Assembly: GCA_022837485.1 (NCBI GenBank)
Contig: JALHHH010000008.1
Location: forward strand, 1-48,824
Source: Bacteroidales bacterium
Lineage (GTDB): Bacteria > Bacteroidota > Bacteroidia > Bacteroidales > Lentimicrobiaceae
DNA length: 48,824 nt
Reading direction: 5' to 3'
Each line of letters begins with the position of its first letter. Positions within the stretch are counted from its first letter, which is position 1. The notes under the pieces were generated by a model. It ran no database searches. It saw only the letters and a program-made list of their open reading frames with translations, and was not told the DNA's origin. Both the position numbers and the translations under genes were made by a program. Shown here one piece after another: positions 42,332 through 48,824 of the stretch.

Positions 42332-42940
42332 ATGACGAATCTGCAGTATTTACTTCTGGCTTTCTTGTTTTTGTCATTTGGTTACCTTCCCGCTCAGCAG
42401 TTTCGGGGCGGAGTAAAACTGGGGCTCGCCGGAAGTCAGGTGGCCGGTGATACGTATTCAGGATATCGTAAAGCGGGAATAAATCCCGGAGGCTGGGTAA
42501 GTCTGGATATCGGGAAAAGGTCGGAGTTTCAGATGGAGCTGGGCTATATACAGAAAGGCAGCCGCGAGAATCCCGATTATGAAAAGGGTAAGTACGATGC
42601 CTACCTGATGCGCCTGGGGTACATTGAATTACCCGTTCTGTACCGGATAAATTACAATCCGCTGCTATCGTTTGAAGCAGGACTTGCATTAAATTTTCTT
42701 ATTCATCAGCGCGAGACGTTCAACGGGTACGAAACGGTTGAATCCCCGTTCAGACGTCAAAATATCTGTTTTGCAGGCGGGCTTTCTTTCAGAATCAACG
42801 ATCGGCTCCGGATAAACCTGCGTACGGATAATTCCCTGTTTTCGATTCGTCGCAACAGGGTAAGCGGTGATGTATGGAGATTCTGGAGTTACGGGCAATA
42901 CAGCGATGCCCTGGTGATATCGGCTTACTATACACTATAA
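42332..42940 (+). CDS. Outer-membrane beta-barrel protein (PorT-like)
   Basis: A 202-residue outer-membrane protein. A signal peptide (residues 1-21, ending LPAQQ) is followed by FRGGVKLGLAGSQVAGD, the usual opening of Bacteroidetes PorT-family small barrels. Alternating strands follow (FQMELGYIQKGSRE, GYIELPVLYRIN), ending VISAYYTL. About eight strands can be traced. PorT itself is a T9SS component, but this large family has many unrelated members, so no T9SS role is claimed. A bidirectional terminator follows. Confidence 0.82.
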   Translation: MTNLQYLLLAFLFLSFGYLPAQQFRGGVKLGLAGSQVAGDTYSGYRKAGINPGGWVSLDIGKRSEFQMELGYIQKGSRENPDYEKGKYDAYLMRLGYIELPVLYRINYNPLLSFEAGLALNFLIHQRETFNGYETVESPFRRQNICFAGGLSFRINDRLRINLRTDNSLFSIRRNRVSGDVWRFWSYGQYSDALVISAYYTL

Positions 42941-43006
42941 GCAAACCAATAACATCACAGTGTTGTACTGTGCCGGGCTGGAATTGAAATAGTCCGGAAG
43001 GAAAAA

Positions 43007-43050
43007 GAAGCCGTCTCACAACCATTTGTATGAGACAGCTTCCTTTTTTT
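43007..43050. terminator. Bidirectional terminator
   Basis: Stem GAAGC-C-GTCTCA (43007-43018) with TGAGAC-A-GCTTC (43031-43042), one mismatch, and a 12-base loop. CTTTTTTT follows on plus and TTTTT on minus. It separates the PorT-like gene from the leftward NYN gene and ends exactly at that gene's stop. Confidence 0.88.
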
Positions 43051-43958
43051 TATTGTAATCCCGGTTCTATTTTCCTGACGTTGTAGGCTACTTCTTCGCC
43101 TCTTTCGTTTCTGCGGATTTCAAACTCTACCATATCTCCGTCCATGATGTCGCCGAAGTTCCCTTCAATTACATCTTCAAAGTGGAAAAAGAGGTTGTTT
43201 GGCGGGAATGCGATAAAACCATAGCCGCTTTTCATATTGAGTGTGCGGCTGCGTTGTACGCCTTCGGGAACCGGTTTGTTGATGTATTTCATCCGGTTCT
43301 CGTCCTGCTTGTCGAAAAGGTTTGAAATAACTGCGTCGTTTTTGTTAAGGCGGTTGTCGATAAGCTCATGCATGGCAACCGGGTACGTAACTTCTTCGAG
43401 TAATTCCTGTGAAGTACGGGTAACGCTTTCGCGTCCGTTCATGTCCTGGTACCTGAAATCCCAGCTCAACAGCATAACCCTTGTTCCAAGAGTATTGAGC
43501 TTGCGTACCAATGGAACGTAGTCGCCATCGGAGGCGATGAGCACCAGAACGTCGAATTTTTTAAAAACGGTAAGTTCATAGGCTTCCAGTGCAAGCCATA
43601 CGTCGATGCCTTTTTCTTCGCGCTTGCCACCGCGCATACGCAGCGGCAGGTAGTGGGTGATAACCTTTTCGCCCATAAGGATGTCGTCAAAAATCCTTTC
43701 GGCGTAAAGCTTGTTTTCACTGCTTTGTGCCTCGTAAGCACTAAGCCTTCCCCTGAAATAATGTGAGTCAACAATGTGGCATAATCTCGCGTCAATACCC
43801 TCCTCCTTTGAAACACGGTTGCGGATAAAATTGTGCAATCCTTCAATGCTGATGCGCGCATTGCGCTCGTGTTCGTAGTAATAGTAATTACTTACGTGAA
43901 GAAAATAATTGCCATCATAAAAAACGCCAATTTTGATCATACTATTAGTGTTGTTCAT
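43050..43958 (-). CDS. NYN (PIN-like) nuclease fused to a cold-shock-like domain
   Basis: A 302-residue soluble protein. Residues 7-200 are a NYN/DUF88 (LabA-like) domain of the PIN superfamily, with acidic residues at Asp15 (FYDGNYF), Asp119 (GIDVWLALEAYE) and Asp144/Asp146 (ASDGDYVPLVRKL), the metal-binding set expected for an RNase. Residues 240-298 form an OB-fold with KSGYGFIAF and LFFHFEDV, matching RNP1 and RNP2 of cold-shock domains. The fusion suggests an RNA-targeted nuclease, perhaps in RNA decay. It is not beside a toxin-antitoxin partner. A -7 box lies 93 bases upstream. Confidence 0.88.
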   Translation of the reverse strand: MNNTNSMIKIGVFYDGNYFLHVSNYYYYEHERNARISIEGLHNFIRNRVSKEEGIDARLCHIVDSHYFRGRLSAYEAQSSENKLYAERIFDDILMGEKVITHYLPLRMRGGKREEKGIDVWLALEAYELTVFKKFDVLVLIASDGDYVPLVRKLNTLGTRVMLLSWDFRYQDMNGRESVTRTSQELLEEVTYPVAMHELIDNRLNKNDAVISNLFDKQDENRMKYINKPVPEGVQRSRTLNMKSGYGFIAFPPNNLFFHFEDVIEGNFGDIMDGDMVEFEIRRNERGEEVAYNVRKIEPGLQ

Positions 43959-44050
43959 ACGTATAAAAATGTAGTGGTTTAAACTAATATTAATTAATGA
44001 CTGCTTTACTTAGGTAACTGTCGTGTAATGTTGTCGTATTCTTTTGTTTG

Positions 44051-44058
44051 CAAAATTA
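44051..44058 (-). promoter_or_regulatory. -7 box for the NYN gene
   Basis: The minus strand reads TAATTTTG, 92 bases before the start at 43958, implying a leader of about 85 bases. The rest of the 324-base gap 43959-44282 holds only AT-rich sequence and the terminator at 44201. Confidence 0.4.
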
Positions 44059-44200
44059 GTCATTTTCAGGCCAAATCCCACTCCGGTTTAATAAAAAGTG
44101 TTAATTTCCGGAGGGTTACGCTCTATCTTCCCAAAAGTTACACCTCCTCCGCCAAACGCCGGTTTCCGGTCTTCCGGATACGGGCACACGGTCAGCTCAT

Positions 44201-44258
44201 AAAAAAAGCGCTTCCGTTCCCGGCAGAAGAGTTTATCTCCGGCCTAGCACGGAAGCGC
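44201..44258 (-). terminator. Terminator of the C25 protease gene
   Basis: A perfect 10-bp inverted repeat, GCGCTTCCGT (44208-44217) with ACGGAAGCGC (44249-44258), with a 31-base loop. On the minus strand it is followed by seven T (44201-44207). It lies 24 bases beyond the stop at 44283. Confidence 0.82.
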
Positions 44259-44282
44259 CTTTAAGAGCCCTCCAAGGGCGAA

Positions 44283-47200
44283 TTAGTGGGTTACAATCAG
44301 CTTGTGATATCTGTTTGCAGACCGGTTCTGAATGGCAACAATGTATACGCCATTCGGAATTCCTGAAAGATTCAAACGGTGGATCGCCGGAGCGGCAATG
44401 CGTTCTGAACGTACAACGGCTCCTGAAGGCGTTGTGAGAAGAATCGTTGTTTCCCCGTTCAAACCCTGTATGTCGATATTCAGCATGTCACCCGCCGGAT
44501 TGGGATAGATTCCCGTAACGATACGTTCGTCAGGATGTTGGGTGCCGCTGCAGAAATCAACCGTAATATATTCCTGTTTTATAACCGTTTGCGTGTTAAT
44601 ACCATCGCTTACCGTCAGGATTACATCGTAAACTCCCGGTGTTCGGTACAATATGGCCGGATTTTGTTCGTTTGCGGTGTCGGGAACGCCTCCCGGAAAG
44701 CTCCAGGACCATGAAACGATGTTACCGGCCGAAAGGTCGGTGAAGATAACTTCATCCTGATCGCAGATCCTTACTTCGGAAGCGATAAAATTGGCAAGCA
44801 TAGGAGCAGCACCGCTGATGCCAAAATAAGTGATGTATGCCTTCATCAGTGAATCCTTCACCGAAATGCCGTCGGAATCGCCAAGTCCGCCAAATTCAAA
44901 GGACGATCCAATGGTTTTATAGTTGCCGCCGTCGTATGCAATGGCAGCAAAATACTCCGGACTCTGGTTGCGGAACAGCGGTATACTGTTTTCGAGCGGA
45001 AGTATGCGGTCGATGTAGCTGTTGTCGCCCTGGAACGAAAACGCCATGCCTTCCGTAAAGGTTGTGTCCTGACCCAGCAGGGTTGACAGGTCTCCGCTTC
45101 CGTCTTTGTCGCCATCAATTTTAAACATAGGATGAACCGGGGTAGGATCGTTGTAAACCCAGGTATCTCCGCCTTCAAGATAGATTTTTCCGTTGTTGTT
45201 CAGGAAGTTGGCAAGGATTTGCCCCTGTGTGTTTGTAAGTACTGAATTATTTGGATATGTACCCAGACATACGAAAACAGACTGATAAGGTCCAAGCACC
45301 AGCGGCCAGGAAGTCAGATAGTCGGCAGTTATGGAAAGATTGTTCAGGCTGGTTTTAATTTTAGGGCCTGAATTACGATTCCCGTCGAGGTCGATAATGA
45401 GTACCGGGATTTGTCCGATAATTACCGATACGATGGAGGACGAAGTGAAATTGCCGCCCGACGACATGGTAAATGTAAGGGAAGCAGTGTGTCCGCTTGG
45501 GGTATCGGGCAGAGCCGTCAGGCTGAAAACACCCTGAAGGGTTTGATATCCTTCAACCGTTCCGTAATAAATGCTGTCGGTATGGATCATCAGGTGGGGA
45601 TCATCCGAGGTAAGGAGTCCGTAAACATCCGGAGCGGGAGCCGTTCCTGCATTGAGGATGGAAAGATAAAGCTGGAAGGTTTCCCCGGGATCTGCTTTGC
45701 CGTTGTTGTTGCCGCCGGTATCGCTGATCTGTGAGCCGCCAAAATTCAGGGTAACCGAATGTGCCGTTACCAGGAAATTACCCGACCACTCGTTATCCGA
45801 AGATACTGCCTCAAATTCAAAGGCTATTTTGTATCCGTCGGGTACATCTGTGCTTACGCTGAATGCAAATTCATCGGGAATTGCAAGCGTTTGACCTGCC
45901 GGGATAAGCGGATAAAGTCCGGTGGTATCGGTCAGGGTTATAAAAGGATCGGCGCTGCGAATGGTAACCTGAACGTCGGCAACGTCTTCGGTACCGGCAT
46001 TCCGGATGCCGAGAGCCATGATTACGGACTCGCCGAAATCGAGCTGCTGGTTATTGTTTGCAGCGGCATCGTTGATGGCGTGGTTGCCGTAAACCAGATA
46101 AGGCCCCTCAAGCGGAAGAACTTCAATCTGTGTAAGGTAGGGTATGTGGTTGTAGGCTGTAACTGCCAGCGTCATTTCACCGACATCTGTAAGCGTGGGT
46201 ATTGAAATAACGGCCACACCGTTGTTAACAGCAGCCGAACCCAGTATTTCGCCATTCATGGTAAGGGTAGCAAAAGCTCCTTCGGTCGGGCAGTTAACCG
46301 TAAATTGGTTCGATCCGATAAAGGCGACCGGTTCGTGTGTTACACTCAGCATTTGAGGCATGGCTGTCCTGACAACTACGGACGGATCACCGAAAATAAG
46401 CCAGGTGTCGGTCATGTCGGCTCCGCCGGAGCCATAGGTGTCGTTCATCTTCATGCATCCGTTCATCGAGATGCCGCCGAAGGTGCGTTTTATATTGTTT
46501 TCGTAAGATTCAACCAGTATATCAACCATCTCATCCTGTCCTTCCATTGGAGGATTCCAGGTCTGATTAATAGTGGACATAAGGGCTGCAACAGCTCCGG
46601 TCGGACCGTTGGCATTGCCTGCTCTGAGCCATGCTTCCGCGAAACAGGTTCCGTTGAGGAAATCGCCGTTTACGCAGGCAACCGACCAGATAAACGGCCA
46701 CATGTTGTTGTTGACAAGTCCGTTAACTCCGGTGTTGGAAAATCCGGTGGTACTCCAGGAGGTCTGGCTGCCATGACCGGTGTAATTGATGATGGAACGG
46801 CCTGTATTTACTTCCGTGGATACGTGGGTACTGTTGGGATTGCCGGGGAGATCCTCACCCCCCCGGGTGCCGTCGTAAAGCTCAGCTACCGTTGTGTAAG
46901 TGTAGCCGACGAGGTCGGTGCGTACGTTGCGCATATGCTGCCAGTCGTATTCCCCGTCGTCGCCCGTTCCTTCACCGGATGCAATTCCCACACCGGCTGC
47001 AAACCAGTCGACGCTGGTATCGGGATTTTTCTCGTATGCAATGGTCCGAACAACCTGTGTTTGAACCTGCTGGGCATTTTCTGCGGAGAAGCGTCCAACA
47101 AAAACATCGGGATAATGATCGTTTCCGGCAAGGTATCCGTATGCGTGATCGGAAGGACCGCCAATGTTACCCGAAGTTATCGTTGGAACCTGGGCATGAT

Positions 47201-48119
47201 CGCCGACAAGAAGAAGGTAGGTGAGACCGTTTGTGGCATAATAATCGGCAACGTAATTTTTTATGGCGGTGGAATTGGCTCCTATTTCGGTAACATCCAC
47301 CATTTCCACAGGAATTCCGATGGTACGTTTCCATTCAACGAAATCCTCCATTTCGCCCAAAAATGTTTTATAACAGATGATGAGCATATTCCCCTGTTCT
47401 TCCAGAGGGGTGTAACGCGAGGTTTTTGACGGAGCATTCAGGAAATGCCGGTCATAGATCCGGCTGAACTCCGATGAAATCCTTTCGGGCATATTACCGC
47501 GGTTCAGAGCATTAACAGAGGATGTTCCGGTCTGGCGGATTTCAACCGTCATTTCATAATACACCCTCAGCACTTTTGTTACGGGGTTGTAAGCGAATGG
47601 ACTTACCACAACGGTTTGACCCCTGTGGTCACGCAGGATGTAAGGATCGCGCAAAAAGGCCTGATCAGCGGGAAAGAACTGATCGGTTTCATAAACTTTG
47701 CCATAACGGTATGGTACCGATGCCGGATCGATGTCGCGGGTGAAATTACCTTTGGAAGGCGCAATCTCGATGAACGGATAATCGATGTAGCGCGACGATA
47801 CCACATGTAACTCCATCAATGCCCGATCGGGTATAATTACCGAAGCCGTAAGTTTGGGCAGATCCGGATTCCCTTCCTCAAGTAATGAAGTTGCTCCTGA
47901 AACCTGCGGTATAAAAGCTTCTCCCCGCGGAGTGGCGACGGGAACAAGGTTAAATCCTCCGATGCGGAATTGCACCACACTTGAATGATCGTCCGATGAC
48001 ATAAGCGTGACCGAGGCGGGCGAAGGATTGTCGGCTGTTATGGTTACCCAGTTTTGAGCCCGGGCTGTGGTTACTGAAACCAAAAGAACCAGAAACAACA
48101 GTGATTTTAATTTTCTCAT
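44283..48119 (-). CDS. Gingipain-family C25 cysteine peptidase with T9SS sorting domain
   Basis: A 1278-residue secreted protease. Signal peptide 1-22 (TTARAQ); C25 propeptide (about 30-235); catalytic domain from about 243, with His449 in NYTGHGSQTSW and Cys482 in SVACVNGDF, the gingipain dyad. An Ig-like C25 domain follows (from about 600). Two further beta domains and a receptor-like region (VLIIDLDGNRNSGPKIK) come next, then a PKD domain (about 1105-1175, with WSWSFPGGVPDT). A type A sorting domain (GIYPNPAGDMLNIDI, ending KLIVTH) closes the protein. This points to surface attachment or release through T9SS. The specificity pocket cannot be assigned to Arg or Lys. The upstream T9SS gene is 20 bases away, so one operon is likely. 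Confidence 0.93.
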   Translation of the reverse strand: MRKLKSLLFLVLLVSVTTARAQNWVTITADNPSPASVTLMSSDDHSSVVQFRIGGFNLVPVATPRGEAFIPQVSGATSLLEEGNPDLPKLTASVIIPDRALMELHVVSSRYIDYPFIEIAPSKGNFTRDIDPASVPYRYGKVYETDQFFPADQAFLRDPYILRDHRGQTVVVSPFAYNPVTKVLRVYYEMTVEIRQTGTSSVNALNRGNMPERISSEFSRIYDRHFLNAPSKTSRYTPLEEQGNMLIICYKTFLGEMEDFVEWKRTIGIPVEMVDVTEIGANSTAIKNYVADYYATNGLTYLLLVGDHAQVPTITSGNIGGPSDHAYGYLAGNDHYPDVFVGRFSAENAQQVQTQVVRTIAYEKNPDTSVDWFAAGVGIASGEGTGDDGEYDWQHMRNVRTDLVGYTYTTVAELYDGTRGGEDLPGNPNSTHVSTEVNTGRSIINYTGHGSQTSWSTTGFSNTGVNGLVNNNMWPFIWSVACVNGDFLNGTCFAEAWLRAGNANGPTGAVAALMSTINQTWNPPMEGQDEMVDILVESYENNIKRTFGGISMNGCMKMNDTYGSGGADMTDTWLIFGDPSVVVRTAMPQMLSVTHEPVAFIGSNQFTVNCPTEGAFATLTMNGEILGSAAVNNGVAVISIPTLTDVGEMTLAVTAYNHIPYLTQIEVLPLEGPYLVYGNHAINDAAANNNQQLDFGESVIMALGIRNAGTEDVADVQVTIRSADPFITLTDTTGLYPLIPAGQTLAIPDEFAFSVSTDVPDGYKIAFEFEAVSSDNEWSGNFLVTAHSVTLNFGGSQISDTGGNNNGKADPGETFQLYLSILNAGTAPAPDVYGLLTSDDPHLMIHTDSIYYGTVEGYQTLQGVFSLTALPDTPSGHTASLTFTMSSGGNFTSSSIVSVIIGQIPVLIIDLDGNRNSGPKIKTSLNNLSITADYLTSWPLVLGPYQSVFVCLGTYPNNSVLTNTQGQILANFLNNNGKIYLEGGDTWVYNDPTPVHPMFKIDGDKDGSGDLSTLLGQDTTFTEGMAFSFQGDNSYIDRILPLENSIPLFRNQSPEYFAAIAYDGGNYKTIGSSFEFGGLGDSDGISVKDSLMKAYITYFGISGAAPMLANFIASEVRICDQDEVIFTDLSAGNIVSWSWSFPGGVPDTANEQNPAILYRTPGVYDVILTVSDGINTQTVIKQEYITVDFCSGTQHPDERIVTGIYPNPAGDMLNIDIQGLNGETTILLTTPSGAVVRSERIAAPAIHRLNLSGIPNGVYIVAIQNRSANRYHKLIVTH

Positions 48120-48139
48120 TGATTTACCGTGTTTATATA

Positions 48140-48824
48140 TTATTCAGAAACAATTACTTTCATAACTGAGACTTCGCCTTCCCATTCCATCCTGAGGAAG
48201 TACAGGCCTTTTTCAAGACCTTCTGCACTTAGCACCAGGGTGTGACTTCCCTGCTGGAATCCCCTGTCGGCGATGGTTCGTACCTTTTGTCCAAGCACAT
48301 TCGACAGGCTCAGGCTTACAGACGACCGGCGCGAAAGAGTGAAGGTAATGTTCAGGTTTTTGCTGAAGGGGTTCGGATAAATGCTCCATCCTTCCGGGCT
48401 TCCATCCTGTCCGGCTTTTACATAGGAAAACCAGATGGTTTCCGAGGGGAGGGATTCGCATCCTTCCGCAGAAGTAACCACCACATGGTAATAATCGGAA
48501 ACCAGAGGCTCATAGATCTGAGCGTTAGCGCCTTCAATGGGGCCGTCGGAATTATACCACTGGTTTCCTTCGATGGCACTCGAAATGAGCTGCGTTGCAT
48601 TGTGTTCGATAACCGGAGTTTCCGGAATTCCGAACACGTTAACCGACAAGGTATCGGATGCGGCATTCATCAGGTTGATGGCCGTAACCGTAAACCCGGT
48701 GCTGTCGCTGACCCAGGCAGTCGGATTAAATATTGCAGGATCCGATAACAGCTCCTGAGGCTCCCACTGATAAAGAACGGTTCCCGAAGAGTTCAGCACA
48801 AAGGCGAACAGGTTTGCTTCACCC
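48140..48824 (-). CDS. T9SS type A sorting-domain protein (N-terminus outside window)
   Basis: The frame is open through the right edge of the window (it reads GEANLFAFVLNSSGT before the first internal start-like codon), so at least 228 C-terminal residues are present. Visible are Ig-like or PKD-like beta segments with SAEGCESLPSETIWFSY, then the sorting domain: WSIYPNPFSKNLNITF, LSNVLGQKVRTI, and LEKGLYFLRMEWEGE near the end. The catalytic or binding part lies upstream, outside the window. It is 20 bases before the C25 protease gene on the same strand, so the two cargoes are probably co-expressed. Confidence 0.88.
   Translation of the reverse strand, partial: GEANLFAFVLNSSGTVLYQWEPQELLSDPAIFNPTAWVSDSTGFTVTAINLMNAASDTLSVNVFGIPETPVIEHNATQLISSAIEGNQWYNSDGPIEGANAQIYEPLVSDYYHVVVTSAEGCESLPSETIWFSYVKAGQDGSPEGWSIYPNPFSKNLNITFTLSRRSSVSLSLSNVLGQKVRTIADRGFQQGSHTLVLSAEGLEKGLYFLRMEWEGEVSVMKVIVSE

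Noticed and set aside
44028..44264. A 78-codon ORF in the gap upstream of the NYN gene
   Set aside because: It spans the NYN gene's -7 box and the protease terminator hairpin and has no protein-like features.
46305..47429. A 374-codon ORF antisense to the C25 protease gene
   Set aside because: The sense strand carries the catalytic His and Cys; the antisense product is Gly/Val/Cys-rich shadow sequence.

Overview
The window is a chromosomal segment of a Bacteroidota bacterium, most likely class Bacteroidia (Bacteroidales or Marinilabiliales-like). The evidence is several secreted proteins with type IX secretion (T9SS) C-terminal sorting domains, a gingipain-family C25 protease, a Bacteroidetes-style ExbB/small membrane protein/ExbD set, an adenosylcobalamin-dependent class II ribonucleotide reductase, and repeated TAnnTTTG promoter boxes upstream of genes instead of E. 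coli-type -35/-10 pairs. Shine-Dalgarno sequences are mostly absent, as usual in this phylum. Genus and species cannot be called from the sequence.

Layout. 1-1.8 kb: a TonB-system energizing operon (exbB, small membrane protein, exbD, cut by the window edge) and tRNA-Ser(GGA). 1.9-7 kb: type I asparaginase, TatD nuclease, a divergent LPS-type glycosyltransferase, a LOG-family hydrolase and a secreted M64 peptidase. 7.1-8.5 kb: tRNA-Arg(CCT), two strong hairpin terminators and an HTH regulator/VWA protein pair. 8.7-12.8 kb: a tight CPBP protease/epimerase/SDR operon, then DedA and an acyl-ACP thioesterase, so mostly membrane and lipid functions. 12.9-17.4 kb: a large secreted BNR-propeller protein and a T9SS cargo. 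17.5-23 kb: universal stress protein, YgiQ-type radical SAM protein, a short MutS-like ATPase, 3-methyladenine glycosylase I and MtnA. 23-30 kb: envelope and housekeeping genes (small barrel, cold-shock protein, NlpE-META lipoprotein, TonB-domain protein, Dus, LEA-like protein, M20 amidohydrolase, MBL hydrolase). 30.2-33.5 kb: a 1090-residue pseudo-peptidase/TolB-propeller/beta-barrel protein. 34-36.8 kb: nrdJ behind a long leader with competing inverted repeats. 36.8-39.6 kb: a 9-bp tandem repeat, a 25-residue-repeat protein, a radical SAM protein and a polyprenyl synthase. 39.7-41.5 kb: a PhoB/PhoR-like two-component pair. 41.6-48.8 kb: CAP protein, PorT-like barrel, NYN-cold-shock fusion, C25 protease and the C-terminal part of another T9SS cargo.

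Most of the window is ordinary core genome. I found no CRISPR array, phage, insertion sequence or obvious defence island. The items most worth a second look are the exact 25-residue Trp repeat protein (37110-37511), the degenerate-peptidase/propeller/barrel protein (30208-33480), the NYN-cold-shock fusion (43050-43958), the nrdJ leader and N-terminal extension (33481-34225), the promoter boxes that lie only 4-7 bases before start codons and so suggest leaderless mRNAs, and the short tandem repeats at 21930 and 37005.
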